DNA of 21,939 nt from Euprymna scolopes (taxonomy: Eukaryota; Mollusca; Cephalopoda; Sepiida; Sepiolidae). This document shows, piece by piece, positions 1-7,559 of the stretch (position 1 is its first letter; every line of letters begins with the position of its first letter). The notes under the pieces were generated by a model. The model was not told the origin of the DNA and searched no databases. It saw nothing but the letters and a program-made list of their open reading frames with translations. The stretch spans positions 8,054,567 to 8,076,505 of the forward strand of contig CM044500.1 of the NCBI GenBank assembly GCA_024364805.1, read 5' to 3'. The position numbers were made by a program, and so were the translations under genes.

Positions 1-20
1 TCTCTCTCTCTCTCTCTCTC
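1..20. repeat. (TC)n microsatellite at window edge
   Basis: Ten TC units run into the left edge of the window, so the full length is unknown. No gene is visible between here and the LINE fragment that starts near 362. Confidence 0.95.
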
Positions 21-361
21 AGCTATCCAAAAAAGAAGACAGCTCTGTGCTTTCCAACTTCATTCTTTTTCACAGCAGTTATTGTCTTCATATGTATATT
101 AATAAACTGTCTATAAACGAAAGTTTTTCTTTTTTCTTTCCTTTCTTGATTCTGTCACCAGATAGGATAGATAGAGGCGCCGTCGCTTGTGTAAGCCACA
201 TTTTTTTTAAAATTAAATTTTGTTATATACCTTGAAGCACACAGAGGAGCTAGTGCTGATGTGATAGCAGAAAATGGAGTTAGTAGGGAACTTCAGCCAT
301 TATTAACCAACAGAGCATAACAACTGTTATATATGTACACAGTGTGAGGATTGAGGATATG

Positions 362-735
362 TGTTGCATGGTGAGAAATGATATGAGAATGATACAATGG
401 ATGTGTTATGTGAGTGTTAAAGACCGTCTTCAATCTGATAAGCTCAGAGAAATATTAAATGTGGATAGCATAGGGAGATGTTTGTAGAACAGGAGACTTT
501 GTTGGTTTGGTCATGTTGAAAGAATGGATGAAAGTGCTTGTGTTAGTAGATGTAGAACAGAATTGTTCGTAAGCGAAGACCAAGTGAAAATATGAGAGGA
601 AGTGATAATGATCGATTTGCAAGAAAAAAGGGATCAATAAAGATCTGTCCACAGATAGGCTGGTTTGCAAATAAATTTCTAAAAGCCAACACATGCAAGC
701 ATGTAAAACAGATGTTAAACCGAAGATGATGTTAC
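362..735 (+). mobile_element. Decayed LINE 3' end, C-terminal part of reverse transcriptase protein
   Basis: In the frame of position 389 the sequence reads RMIQWMCYVSVKDRLQSDKL, then REILNVDSI, and after an in-frame stop CWFGHVERMDES. This is the familiar C-terminal block of many LINE proteins, usually 'RWMCGVSLKDR...' followed by 'WFGHVERMDD'. Further on, in shifted frames, GRPSEN, KKGSI and ANTCKHVKQMLNRR match the usual GRP...DL...KG...TR.HGK ending, after which 'gatgatgtt' resembles the short GAT-type tail of RTE-like LINEs. The endonuclease and RT catalytic domains are absent, so this is a 5'-truncated copy. At least one stop and several frame changes show that it is old. The exact clade cannot be set from this piece. 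Confidence 0.75.
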
Positions 736-815
736 TATATTGTGTCATTATTATATTATTGATTGAACCAAATTGTTATTAAACTATGAGTAAAATAGAC
801 ATTTCCTTCACTAGA

Positions 816-1200
816 TTGATTGAATATGGAAAGTGCTCGTCTGAGCTCCAATCTATCGTCCCCCTTGCTAAACTTTCATGAAAAACATTCGTCTAGCTGA
901 AACCACTCTCAATAATTTCCCCCACTCTTTATCTGTGCCTAAACCTAAACGTGGATTCCATGAACAAAGTTTCTTTTTTAGAACTGCACACCTATGGAAC
1001 TCTCTCCCATTTCCCTGCTTTTCAACTGACTACAATATGGTCGTCTTTAAATTCAATGCAAACAAGTTCTTCCCCTTAAATAATTCAAATTTCCACTAAT
1101 AATGATTACTACGATATTGTCCTATTGACTACTGTACACGCATCAACCCTTATCCTCAAGTGGCCTCCGGGCCTTGATAAGTGATGATTCCTTTGTTAAA
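816..1200 (+). mobile_element. LINE 3' end, same family as the copy at 6448-6945
   Basis: Residues SVPKPKRGFHEQSFFFRTAH, then LWNSLPFPCFSTDYNMVVFK, are the C-terminal signature of a common invertebrate LINE group (typically '..FFPRTARLWNSLP..CFP..Y....FKS.VN'). The frame is open from 878 to 1099. The 3' UTR ends in a conserved block ('ggcctccgggccttgataag', then 'tgatgattcctttgtt') and an A-rich tail. The copy at 6448-6945 ends in the same way, so both descend from the same master. Upstream, 'ggaaagtgctcgtctgagct' corresponds to the FHGKCSSEI block of the other copy. Only the last part of the element is present. The clade (Nimb/I/Jockey-like) is inferred from memory of the motif. Confidence 0.8.
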
Positions 1201-2355
1201 AAAGAAAAGAAAAGTTGCTTACAATATCAGAAGGCATGTTTGTAGAAAGAGTGAGGCATCACGTGATAAATGCAGGAAGAGTGAAACTGCCCACCTATGG
1301 TGTGTGAATGGAGAGGAAGTTAAGAAGAAAACAAAATGCATTCGGATGGATTCGAGTATGTAATTAAAATATTCTTTAAATAGAATTAAAAAAAAATTGT
1401 TTTATTTTATGCTATTGCATTTGTTATTTAAATAAATAAAAAAAATATTAAGCAATGCTAAAAAACAGTCACGCTTTCTCTAAATGCTCACAGACATGAA
1501 TAATAACTAAATCAATCTAGAGTGTGAAGGGCAAAAGAAATACTAAGATAGCTAACTTCTTCAGCTAATTACAAATTACTAAGATAGCTGATTTCTTCAG
1601 TTAATTACAAAGAATTAAAATTAAAGTTTTTTTTCTAATACAACTCAATCTCAGAACTAAAGAAACTTTAGCATATATTCTGTATCGTTAAAGTATTTGT
1701 TTAATCGTAATAACAACTGAAATATTATGGATATTCTTTGAAGGCAGAAACCAACCTACATAACTAACAATCGTTTACTAGCCACAGATAAATGGAAAGA
1801 AGAGGGGAAAACCACACATGCGGTGTTGTAAATGTTCAAGGAGGATGAGAAGACCGAGAAGGAAGACCACTAACCAGACCTCCACTGAAGAGTGCAATAA
1901 TGCTGGAATTTTCAGGAGGCCTATTGTCACTTAAATTTCAAAGAAGACCAACATTACTAGCAAGAAATCTATGGTAAATGTCTATTGCAATAGCACAAAA
2001 TAATTTGCAAAGGTGATCAAAATAGATCGAGAGTGCCGGAAATCTAGGGAGAGTTGTTGGTATTCAGATTCCAGGGAACACCACTTGTTATTGCCAGTGA
2101 GAAATCATTGATAATAACTTGTGTGAAAACTCCTAGTTAATAATGTAATAAAAAAGAAGCTATGTTTCTGAATTTTTGGGATGAGGATTGGTTATTCAGA
2201 TTATTTGGATTCTTCAGACTACTGTTCTCATTTTGAGTGAGATAACCAATTAATAAGTAGACCAAGTATAGAATACGATATTGGAACTGTCAATTATAAA
2301 TAATAGATAATATATACAATTAATAAGTAAAAACAATAATATTACTAATTATTAT

Positions 2356-2358
<3 letters not shown>
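1201..2358. other. AT-rich intergenic stretch, no gene recognised
   Basis: AT-rich, low-information sequence without a supportable gene. The only structured items are a short tandem duplication at 1541-1612 and a less AT-rich patch at about 1790-2060. Short readings in that patch (GRPRRRPLTRP) could be a worn LINE tail, but I cannot support that. Confidence 0.6.
1541..1612. repeat. 36-bp tandem duplication, two copies
   Basis: The unit beginning 'tactaagatagct' occurs at 1541-1576 and again at 1577-1612 with only a few differences. It is a simple local duplication with no sign of coding. Confidence 0.85.

Positions 2359-2392
<34 letters not shown>
2359..2392. repeat. (TA)n microsatellite, left flank of the ribozyme element
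   Basis: About 16 TA units. A second TA array starts at 2707, so the element at 2418-2697 lies between two TA arrays. Insertion into a TA run or TA growth at its edges would both explain this. Confidence 0.9.
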
Positions 2393-2394
<2 letters not shown>

Positions 2395-2534
2395 TTTTGT
2401 TATTGTTGTTATTTTTCAAGCGATACATACAGTTAATATTGGCGCCGCCTCGGAGCTCATTTTTTTTATTTACTTAGAAAGTCGCCCTTTTTAATTTGGA
2501 CGTATATAACATTTTTATTTATTTATTATTTTTA

Positions 2535-2600
2535 AAACAGTAATCTACGTACACGCGTGTTTCAAGGTTTTTACTTCTCATCAGCGTAGTTTAACTGTTT
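2535..2600 (-). ncRNA. Type I hammerhead ribozyme motif
   Basis: Reading the minus strand from 2600 to 2535, every core part of a hammerhead is in order. Stem I outer helix: AAACAGT (2600-2594) with ACTGTTT (2541-2535). Internal loop TAAA/ATT. Stem I inner helix: CTACG (2589-2585) with CGTAG (2549-2545), a perfect 5 bp. Core CTGATGA is at 2584-2578. Stem II is 2577-2564, short and imperfect (A-T, A-C mismatch, G-C, with G.U at its base). Core GAAA is at 2563-2560. Stem III is made from the palindrome ACACGCGTGT (2560-2551), with U16.1 at 2551. The predicted cleavage is after A at 2550 (a GUA triplet, allowed by the NUH rule). Both ends lie in stem I, so it is type I. The tiny palindromic stem III is typical of mobile-element hammerheads that act as dimers. 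The weak stem II may lower activity. Confidence 0.75.
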
Positions 2601-2668
2601 CTAGGGATCGAACCTCAGACCATGTTTACCACAGTCCGGTGCCTTAACCGTTAGGCCATAATCCCTAG
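2600..2668 (-). pseudogene. tRNA-like pol III promoter region upstream of the hammerhead
   Basis: On the minus strand an A-box-like TGGCCTAACGG and a B box GGTTCGATCCC are spaced as in a tRNA. TCTAGGG and CCCTAGA, at the two ends of the segment, could pair over 7 bp. The anticodon region (GACTGTGGTAAACATGG) does not form a clean stem, so it is not a working tRNA. It looks tRNA-derived (faintly tRNA-His-like) and would serve as an internal RNA polymerase III promoter. The ribozyme's outer stem begins at its very 3' edge. Confidence 0.65.
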
Positions 2669-2705
2669 ATTAATTATACTGTTTATTTCTATCGCTTATA
2701 AATTT

Positions 2706-2706
<1 letters not shown>

Positions 2707-2756
<50 letters not shown>

Positions 2757-2775
2757 CACACAAACACACACACAG
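2707..2775. repeat. (TA)n then (CA)-rich microsatellite
   Basis: About 21 TA units (to 2750) pass into an imperfect CA tract (2751-2775). It forms the right flank of the ribozyme-bearing element. Confidence 0.9.
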
Positions 2776-2847
2776 TAATAATAATTAGTAATAAATAGTG
2801 ATATTTACAACTAGAAATAAAAATAGGTTTAAAACTTATACTAGAAT

Positions 2848-3036
2848 TGTCCGCAAGAACTGTGGCACAGTGGTAAGAGTACTTGGAAAAATCAATTGTA
2901 AAAGTGATGTTCTCCTGAAGGTTCAATTCTCAGTGTGGGCGATTGAAAAATACGACTGTGAATTGCCTAGGACCTCTATCCATGGCTGACGGAACAAGAG
3001 CATGCTACTACTGTGAAGTAAATAAAGGGTTCTATT
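2848..3036 (+). mobile_element. tRNA-derived SINE
   Basis: A tRNA-like head carries an A box (TGGCACAGTGGTAAGAG, near 2862) and a B box (AGGTTCAATTC, near 2919) at SINE spacing. An unrelated body follows ('ccatggctgacggaacaaga') and the copy ends in an A-rich stretch near 'gtgaagtaaataaagg' (about 3015-3030). No reading frame has coding character. tRNA-headed SINEs are abundant in cephalopods, but the family name cannot be given from sequence alone. The 3' boundary is approximate. Confidence 0.6.
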
Positions 3037-3059
3037 CAAAATAATGTCCAAATTCCCGA

Positions 3060-3180
3060 GTTTGACAGAAACATTCCCAAGTTTGACAAGATACACCTGA
3101 AGAAGGTTGGAGGTTACATCGACCGAAACATTGTGAATCTAAATAATACGAAGCAATGTTAGTTAACTAGCATTGTTAAG
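3060..3180 (+). repeat. Dispersed repeat with conserved CTGAAGAA-stem-GAAAC motif
   Basis: CTGAAGA (3097-3103) and an A are followed by a 20-nt hairpin (GGTTG 3105-3109 with CGACC 3120-3124) and then GAAAC (3125-3129) and ATTGTG. The repeat at 11884-12350 has the same layout with different stem bases. Downstream, AACATTG (3126-3132) can pair with the later 'caatgtt' near 3153. It resembles repeats often seen near Penelope-like or SINE sequences, but the family is not identified. Confidence 0.5.
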
Positions 3181-3199
3181 TCTCATTAAAAACAATTCT

Positions 3200-3764
3200 C
3201 ACAGTATATTATATGAATCTACAGATACTCTCCAAAAATGACCCTTCAAATAAATGGGAAAAAATGTATTTGCAAATTCACCCACTTTATTCTAAAAATG
3301 ATTTAAATTAGAGATATTTTAACTTAATTGAACAATTTGTTTCAAAAGTATATTAAACAACATCTTATTTCGTAGTGGATCAAGTTTTTTCTTTTTGATA
3401 TTTCTTGCCAATAAATTTCCAATGTGATGAAATATGTTAATAAACTATTTTCAATATTTACAAATATTTTCCGCAGACACCATACATTGGGTTTACTTTT
3501 TGCTTCCCTTATTTTGCCCTTTAAGTCATCACACTACACGAGTGATGTTTCTGACAAAGGTGGAAGAATTGCTGTTTTCTGGGTCGTTTTGTTTTTGATA
3601 TTGTAGTATTTTTAAGCCTTTTACACCAAGTGGCTTGATACATCAGTTGGAGCGATTCCCATAAAATAAATCCATTTTGAAAGCCTCACTTAAGTCACCC
3701 TGTCATTTTTCTCTCTGGTAAAGTAGTTAGACCTAAAGAATCCAACCTATTTTTATTAAAAAAA
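3200..3764. other. AT-rich stretch, no gene recognised
   Basis: No recognisable repeat or gene. A 60-codon open frame starting at 3424 has no family features and looks like chance. Confidence 0.6.
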
Positions 3765-4324
3765 CTAGCTGAACGCCCGGCGTTGCCCGGTCGTACAATA
3801 TGCTTAAACATGATATTTTAATTTATGTAGATTGCATATGTGCTATTAGTAGGACTATGACAACAGCATATTCTTTTCCTTGTTTTAATTCTCAGGTATA
3901 TATCCATTGATATCTTATGTTTTTATGTAGAGTGATGTGATCCACAATTGTCTAACTGTGTCGGATATATACTCGAGAGTAAAAACAATGGAAAGAATAT
4001 GCTGTTTTCATAGCCCTAGTTATTAGAGAATAAATACTCTATTGAATATTATATATTACGAGAAATAATTTGCCCAGTGGACTAGTTTGCAAAGAAAAAA
4101 AAAAAAATAATAATGATAATGTCGTTCATCAAATTCCGTCTGTGTTTGTTTGCAATATCATGTCAGCTGATATTTGGGCTTGACGATGAATGCCCTGGAA
4201 AAGTCACTTCTGATTAATGCTTAGTTTTAAAATATGCAAATGAAGAAATGATTTGCAGCAATTTTAAATAGTACTCTTCTTTCATTGTAAATTAAACTCA
4301 TCATTAATAAAAAAATAAAATGAT

Positions 4325-4393
4325 GAGGTACACTCGGGCCTGAACAGAGGATCATTCAATCTGTAGTCAAATGCTCTACCCCTATAAATCTGT
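4325..4393 (-). pseudogene. tRNA-Cys-like pseudogene segment inside the Helitron
   Basis: The minus strand reads GGTAGAGCATTTGACTACAG, close to the GGTAGAGCATTTGACTGCAG of animal tRNA-Cys. It continues into ATGATCC and a worn B-box region (TCTGTTCAGGCCCGAGTG against CTGGTTCAAATCCGGGTG). The anticodon position reads ACA instead of GCA, and part of the D arm is missing. It may have been captured by the Helitron or come from a tRNA-derived SINE. It is not functional. Confidence 0.6.
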
Positions 4394-4736
4394 TTTTTTT
4401 AAAGAGGAAATGATTTGCTGAGATTTTATTATTTCCCTTAGCTGGTAAAACGTAAAATATTTCGGTGTAAAACTTCTTTTTTTATCTATAAAAGAGAAAG
4501 ATTGTTTTATTTTTTTTGATTTTCAAAAATGATTTGCTGAGTGTAACGTAAAATTTCTTCTTTTTTATTTATAAGAGAGAAACATTTTTAAGATCAGATT
4601 TTTTCGATTTTCAAATTACTTAATGTATGAATTTCTGTACAAAGCATATCTAAGAACATTGCCAGACATATAAATTAGCTTTGTGTGAAGTTTGAAAAAG
4701 ATAGGCTCAGCTGTTTCGGAACCTATGAGGAAGCAA

Positions 4737-4738
<2 letters not shown>

Positions 4739-4827
<89 letters not shown>
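4739..4827. repeat. (CA)n microsatellite inside the Helitron 5' region
   Basis: About 44 uninterrupted CA units. The related Helitron end at 9320 has only a few GT units at the same place, so the array grew in this copy. Open frames of alternating Cys/Val here are artefacts. Confidence 0.95.
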
Positions 4828-4828
<1 letters not shown>

Positions 4829-4852
4829 GTGACTTTTATATAATAGTAGGAT

Positions 4853-5490
4853 GTTTAGTTTGGTTGATTTGTGGAGAAAATTATTGTTTTTGCTTTTTGG
4901 TTTTGCATAACATGATTGAGTTCTGCAAAGGGAAAAGAATAAAAAAATAACATCAATGTTTGGTGCATTTTAGGTCAGGAAGCCGATATCTTCAGACAGC
5001 CTACTACTCCTACTACTATTAGATTTGAATATTTTCATAAGACGTTTTTCTTTTATTACCGTTTCACATTAATCTGTAGCGATTCCAAATGCAGCAAGTA
5101 TAACATCTTTACAATGGTTTAAATTAATTCTTATTGTATTAAGAGTAATAAATAAGGGTTTCTTTCCTATGCTCCATTTTTTTTTTTTTTTAATAAAAGC
5201 AGGTTTCTTATCAAAAAACAATCAATAAAAAATCTCAATAATTAACTCATTTAAGATCATCATTTTCTAAGCTCATTTTGACCAAGTCTTATCAAACTCC
5301 GCATTCACAATGATGCACTAGTGCTACCAGATCAGGCTGTCTGAAGATATCGGCTTCCTGACCTAAAATGCACCAAACATTGATGTTATTGTTTTATTCT
5401 TTTTCGATTTGCAGAACTCAATCATGTTATGCAAACCCAAAAAGCAAAAACAATAATTTTCTCCACAAAACAACCAAACTAAACAATCCT
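4853..5490. repeat. Large inverted repeat, two arms of about 150 bp
   Basis: The left arm (4853-5002, from 'tgtttagtttggttg' to 'cttcagacagcct') is repeated in reverse at 5334-5490 ('aggctgtctgaag' to 'caaccaaactaaacaatcct') with only a few differences. The AT-rich spacer of about 330 bp has no coding capacity. The left arm starts directly at the Helitron end, so the Helitron probably landed in or beside this element's outer end. It could be a foldback or long-TIR DNA transposon derivative. No target duplication could be confirmed. Confidence 0.8.
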
Positions 5491-5581
5491 GAATAATTCT
5501 TTAGAGGTATAAAAAACTTGAAGCATAAAGGTCAAAAAGGTTTGATATGCCATAAAACAAATTAACCAAACCATAATTATG

Positions 5582-5610
5582 CAGGGTGAGGCATTTAAAG
5601 TCGTCGTTAA
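5582..5610 (+). mobile_element. Possible mariner terminal repeat remnant
   Basis: CAGGGTGAGGCATTTAAAG resembles the outer end of the mariner at 9640-10213, whose 3' end reads CAGGGTGGAACGATAAATTT in reverse. No transposase follows, because LINE sequence begins about 50 bp downstream. The evidence is weak. Confidence 0.3.
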
Positions 5611-5660
5611 ATAGATTATCCTTTTAGTTCATCTTATGGATCTCTGCTCTTGCTTGAACC

Positions 5661-5884
5661 GGTTTCTTAATGGAACGCATACATCAAATCCGTTGCCAAG
5701 GCCGCTGGAAAAATGGTAGGATCCTTCTACCGCTCCAGTAGAGATCTCACTCCTGATGCAATTCTCTGCCTATATAAAAGCCAGGTACAGCCAACGATGG
5801 AGTACTACTGCTACATCTGGGCATGAGCTGCTAGAAGCAGCTTATCCTGCCTTGACAGAGTTCAAAATAGACTTTGTAGCGTTA
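5661..5884 (+). mobile_element. LINE reverse transcriptase, thumb-proximal part (left half of a split copy)
   Basis: The frame reads WNAYIKSVAKAAGKMVGSFY, then DLTPDAILCLYKSQVQP, MEYYCYIWA and LSCLDRVQNRLCSV. This is the region after the RT catalytic core in Jockey/Nimb-like LINEs ('..Y....L.P......LYKS..RP.MEYC.HIW.GAP...L..LDRVQ.R'). One in-frame TGA replaces the usual glycine after IWA. In intact relatives LDRVQKRL is followed at once by VGDELFSTLQPLSHRRD. Here that part appears only at 6448, so the copy is interrupted. Confidence 0.8.
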
Positions 5885-6050
5885 GGAAATAGGTCGAACA
5901 TAAAAAAGAAATATAGTAAATCATATTGTAGACACGTTTTACCGAAGTAAGGGTCAGCTGATCGGATCTGTGTGTGAGTCACGTGATCAGGTTAGCTGGA
6001 GTCAGTGAGTTTGGGTTTGGATGTAGAGAAGAACAGACGGCTTAACAGGT

Positions 6051-6081
6051 CGTCCCCTCCCCTCACTGGGGGAGGGGGACG
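6051..6081. other. Strong GC-rich hairpin / G-run
   Basis: CGTCCCCTCCCC (6051-6062) pairs almost perfectly with the G-rich half (GGGGGAGGGGGACG, to 6081), leaving a very short loop. The G side holds two runs of five G. It stands out from AT-rich surroundings and could form a stable cruciform. Confidence 0.8.
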
Positions 6082-6309
6082 CTGACGTGTGTGAAAATAA
6101 GACCTATGCAAGCAAAGACATTCACTTTCCATTCTTCTGCGATCAACATCTGGAAGGTGAAAAAAAAAACTATATAAAACCAATTCATCGTCTTGGAGTG
6201 AATGAATATTCGTCTAAAACAGGTTTCCAGTCTCCCCTCCAAGAACAAGATGAATTCCAGGTGGAAAAGATCAACGACGCATGAAGGAGGCATGTCCAAA
6301 ATACATGTA

Positions 6310-6310
<1 letters not shown>

Positions 6311-6362
<52 letters not shown>
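6311..6362. repeat. (CA)n microsatellite
   Basis: About 26 CA units inside the insertion that splits the LINE. Confidence 0.95.
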
Positions 6363-6366
<4 letters not shown>

Positions 6367-6447
6367 CATATGAACAATTAGATATGAATATATCACAAAT
6401 AGACAGAACATTAGACGATCATACGACGAGACCCCTTTTATACAACA

Positions 6448-6945
6448 GTAGCTTAGTGGAGGGGGGGGGGCTTTTCTCTTCCCTGCAACCTCTTTCCCAC
6501 AGAAGAGACGTTACTAGCCTGTATCTGCTTTATCGTTATTTTCATGGCAAGTGCTCGTCTGAGATCCAATCTATGGTTTCCCCCTTGCCAAACTTTCACA
6601 AAAAACACCCGTCTAGCCAAAACCACTATCAATAATTCCCCCCACGCTTTATCTGTGCCTAAACCTAAACGTAGATTCTATGATCAAAGCTTCTTTCTTA
6701 GAACTGCACGCCTGTGGAACTCTTCTGTTTGCCTGCTTTCCAGCTGATTATAATTTGTCTTCAAGTCCAATGTAAACAAGTTCTTGATGAACCGTCCTCC
6801 TAAGTAATCCAATTCACAAAATTTCCACTACTTATGATTACTATGCTATAATCCCATTGACTAATATATACCCATTAACCCTTATCCTTGAGTAGCCTCC
6901 GGGCTTTGATAAGTGGTGACTCTTTTGTAAAAAAAATAAATTAAC
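6448..6945 (+). mobile_element. LINE C-terminus and 3' UTR (right half of the split copy)
   Basis: The reading GGLFSSLQPLSHRRD, then VTSLYLLYRYFHGKCSSEI, continues the protein broken off at 5884. After a frame change SVPKPKRRFYDQSFFLRTAR and LWNS follow, the C-terminal signature also seen at 816-1200. The 3' UTR ends in 'gcctccgggctttgataagt' and an A-rich tail near 6930-6945, the same end as the first copy. A run of ten G (6461-6470) replaces the usual codons before the leucine and may be slippage damage. The two copies are clearly homologous and differ by scattered changes and small indels. Confidence 0.85.
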
Positions 6946-7559
6946 AGAAAAAACAAATGATAACTTCGATTTTTTTATTTATTTAAGCTAATAATAATGT
7001 ATCAAGGTTTGTTGTTTTGATAAAATATGCAAGATCGAGACTGATGCTTTGTAAGTTTTATTCGTTTCTAGCAATGATCAGCATCTCATTAAATAAAAAT
7101 ATGAATGAAAATGTGAAGATTTAGTTTTTTGCCTCACAGATTAGCTCTCTGACCTTTTTTGCCACAGTGGAATTTATTAGTAATATTATCTCTTTTTGTG
7201 GACGTATGATTTTCATATTAGTTGAGAGATAAAAGAAAGTAGACCAATAGAAATCAATATTGGTGGATATGTTGCGGAGTTTGTCAGCCAATATGAATTT
7301 TGCCTGAATTAGATAGAATAACAACAAAAAACATTGCTATCAATATACAGAAAAAAAAAAACGTGTCAGAATTTAAGATTTATTTACGCTACCACAATCG
7401 TATGAGAAATTTTTACCACTTTAGGAATATAAAATGCCATAAGGAATTTTGCCAAAGTGTCCAATCATAAAAATAAAGAAGCATAAAAACAGCATATTGG
7501 TTAAAGCAAAAGTGTAGTACCTGTTCAGATACTTACAGAAGTACATATCATAATTTTGA
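6946..7559. other. AT-rich stretch, no gene recognised
   Basis: Low-complexity AT-rich DNA. A 68-codon minus-strand frame at 7121-7327 has no motif I recognise and is probably chance. Confidence 0.6.

Larger units (their letters stand above)
2418..2697 (-). mobile_element. Small element with inverted ends, tRNA-like promoter and hammerhead ribozyme
   Basis: This ~280-bp unit is bounded by imperfect inverted sequences: 'aagcgatacatacagttaat' at 2418-2437 and its counterpart 'ttaattatactg...atcgctt' at about 2671-2697. On the minus strand the order is inverted end, tRNA-like segment (2668-2600), hammerhead motif (2600-2535), AT-rich body, a GC-rich patch (2440-2459, containing 'ggcgccgcctcgg') and the other inverted end. 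tRNA-derived promoters next to hammerhead motifs are known in schistosome Sm-alpha elements, and hammerheads are also known in animal and plant retrozymes and Penelope-like elements. I do not recognise this particular architecture. It has no coding capacity and would need another element's enzymes to move. Confidence 0.6.
3765..4851 (-). mobile_element. Non-autonomous Helitron with both ends intact
   Basis: On the minus strand the element starts TCCTACTATTATATAAAAG (4851 downward) and ends CAGCTAG (CTAG at 3768-3765). The base before it is A and the base after it is T, the A^T insertion typical of Helitrons. A terminal hairpin (AACGC-CGG-GCGTT at 3784-3772) sits three bases before CTAG, and no target duplication is seen. 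At 1087 bp it has no Rep/helicase gene, so it depends on an autonomous relative. A (CA)n array lies near its 5' end and a tRNA-Cys-like segment lies inside. The second 5' end at 9320 shares about 100 bp with it, which confirms the family. Confidence 0.8.
5885..6447. mobile_element. Unidentified ~560-bp insertion splitting the LINE
   Basis: This block separates two adjacent parts of the same LINE protein. The flanks are similar (gtagcgtta at 5876-5884 and gtagctta at 6448-6455) and may be a target-site duplication. It contains a GC-rich hairpin (6051-6081), a CA array (6311-6362) and an E-box-like TCACGTGA near 5979. No coding domain is recognised. A solo LTR or another non-autonomous element is possible, but no family can be assigned. 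Confidence 0.45.

Noticed and set aside
1790-2060. LINE tail reading GRPRRRPLTRP
   Set aside because: Only a short arginine-rich stretch resembles LINE C-termini, and nothing before or after supports it.
4616-4825. Open frames of alternating Cys-Val or Tyr-Ile (also near 2696-2926, 6063-6377, 20519-20791)
   Set aside because: They are translations of CA or TA microsatellites and carry no coding signal outside the repeat.
5885-6447. Calling the LINE-splitting insert a solo LTR
   Set aside because: Terminal TG/CA placement does not agree with the putative target duplication and no related sequence is present in the window.
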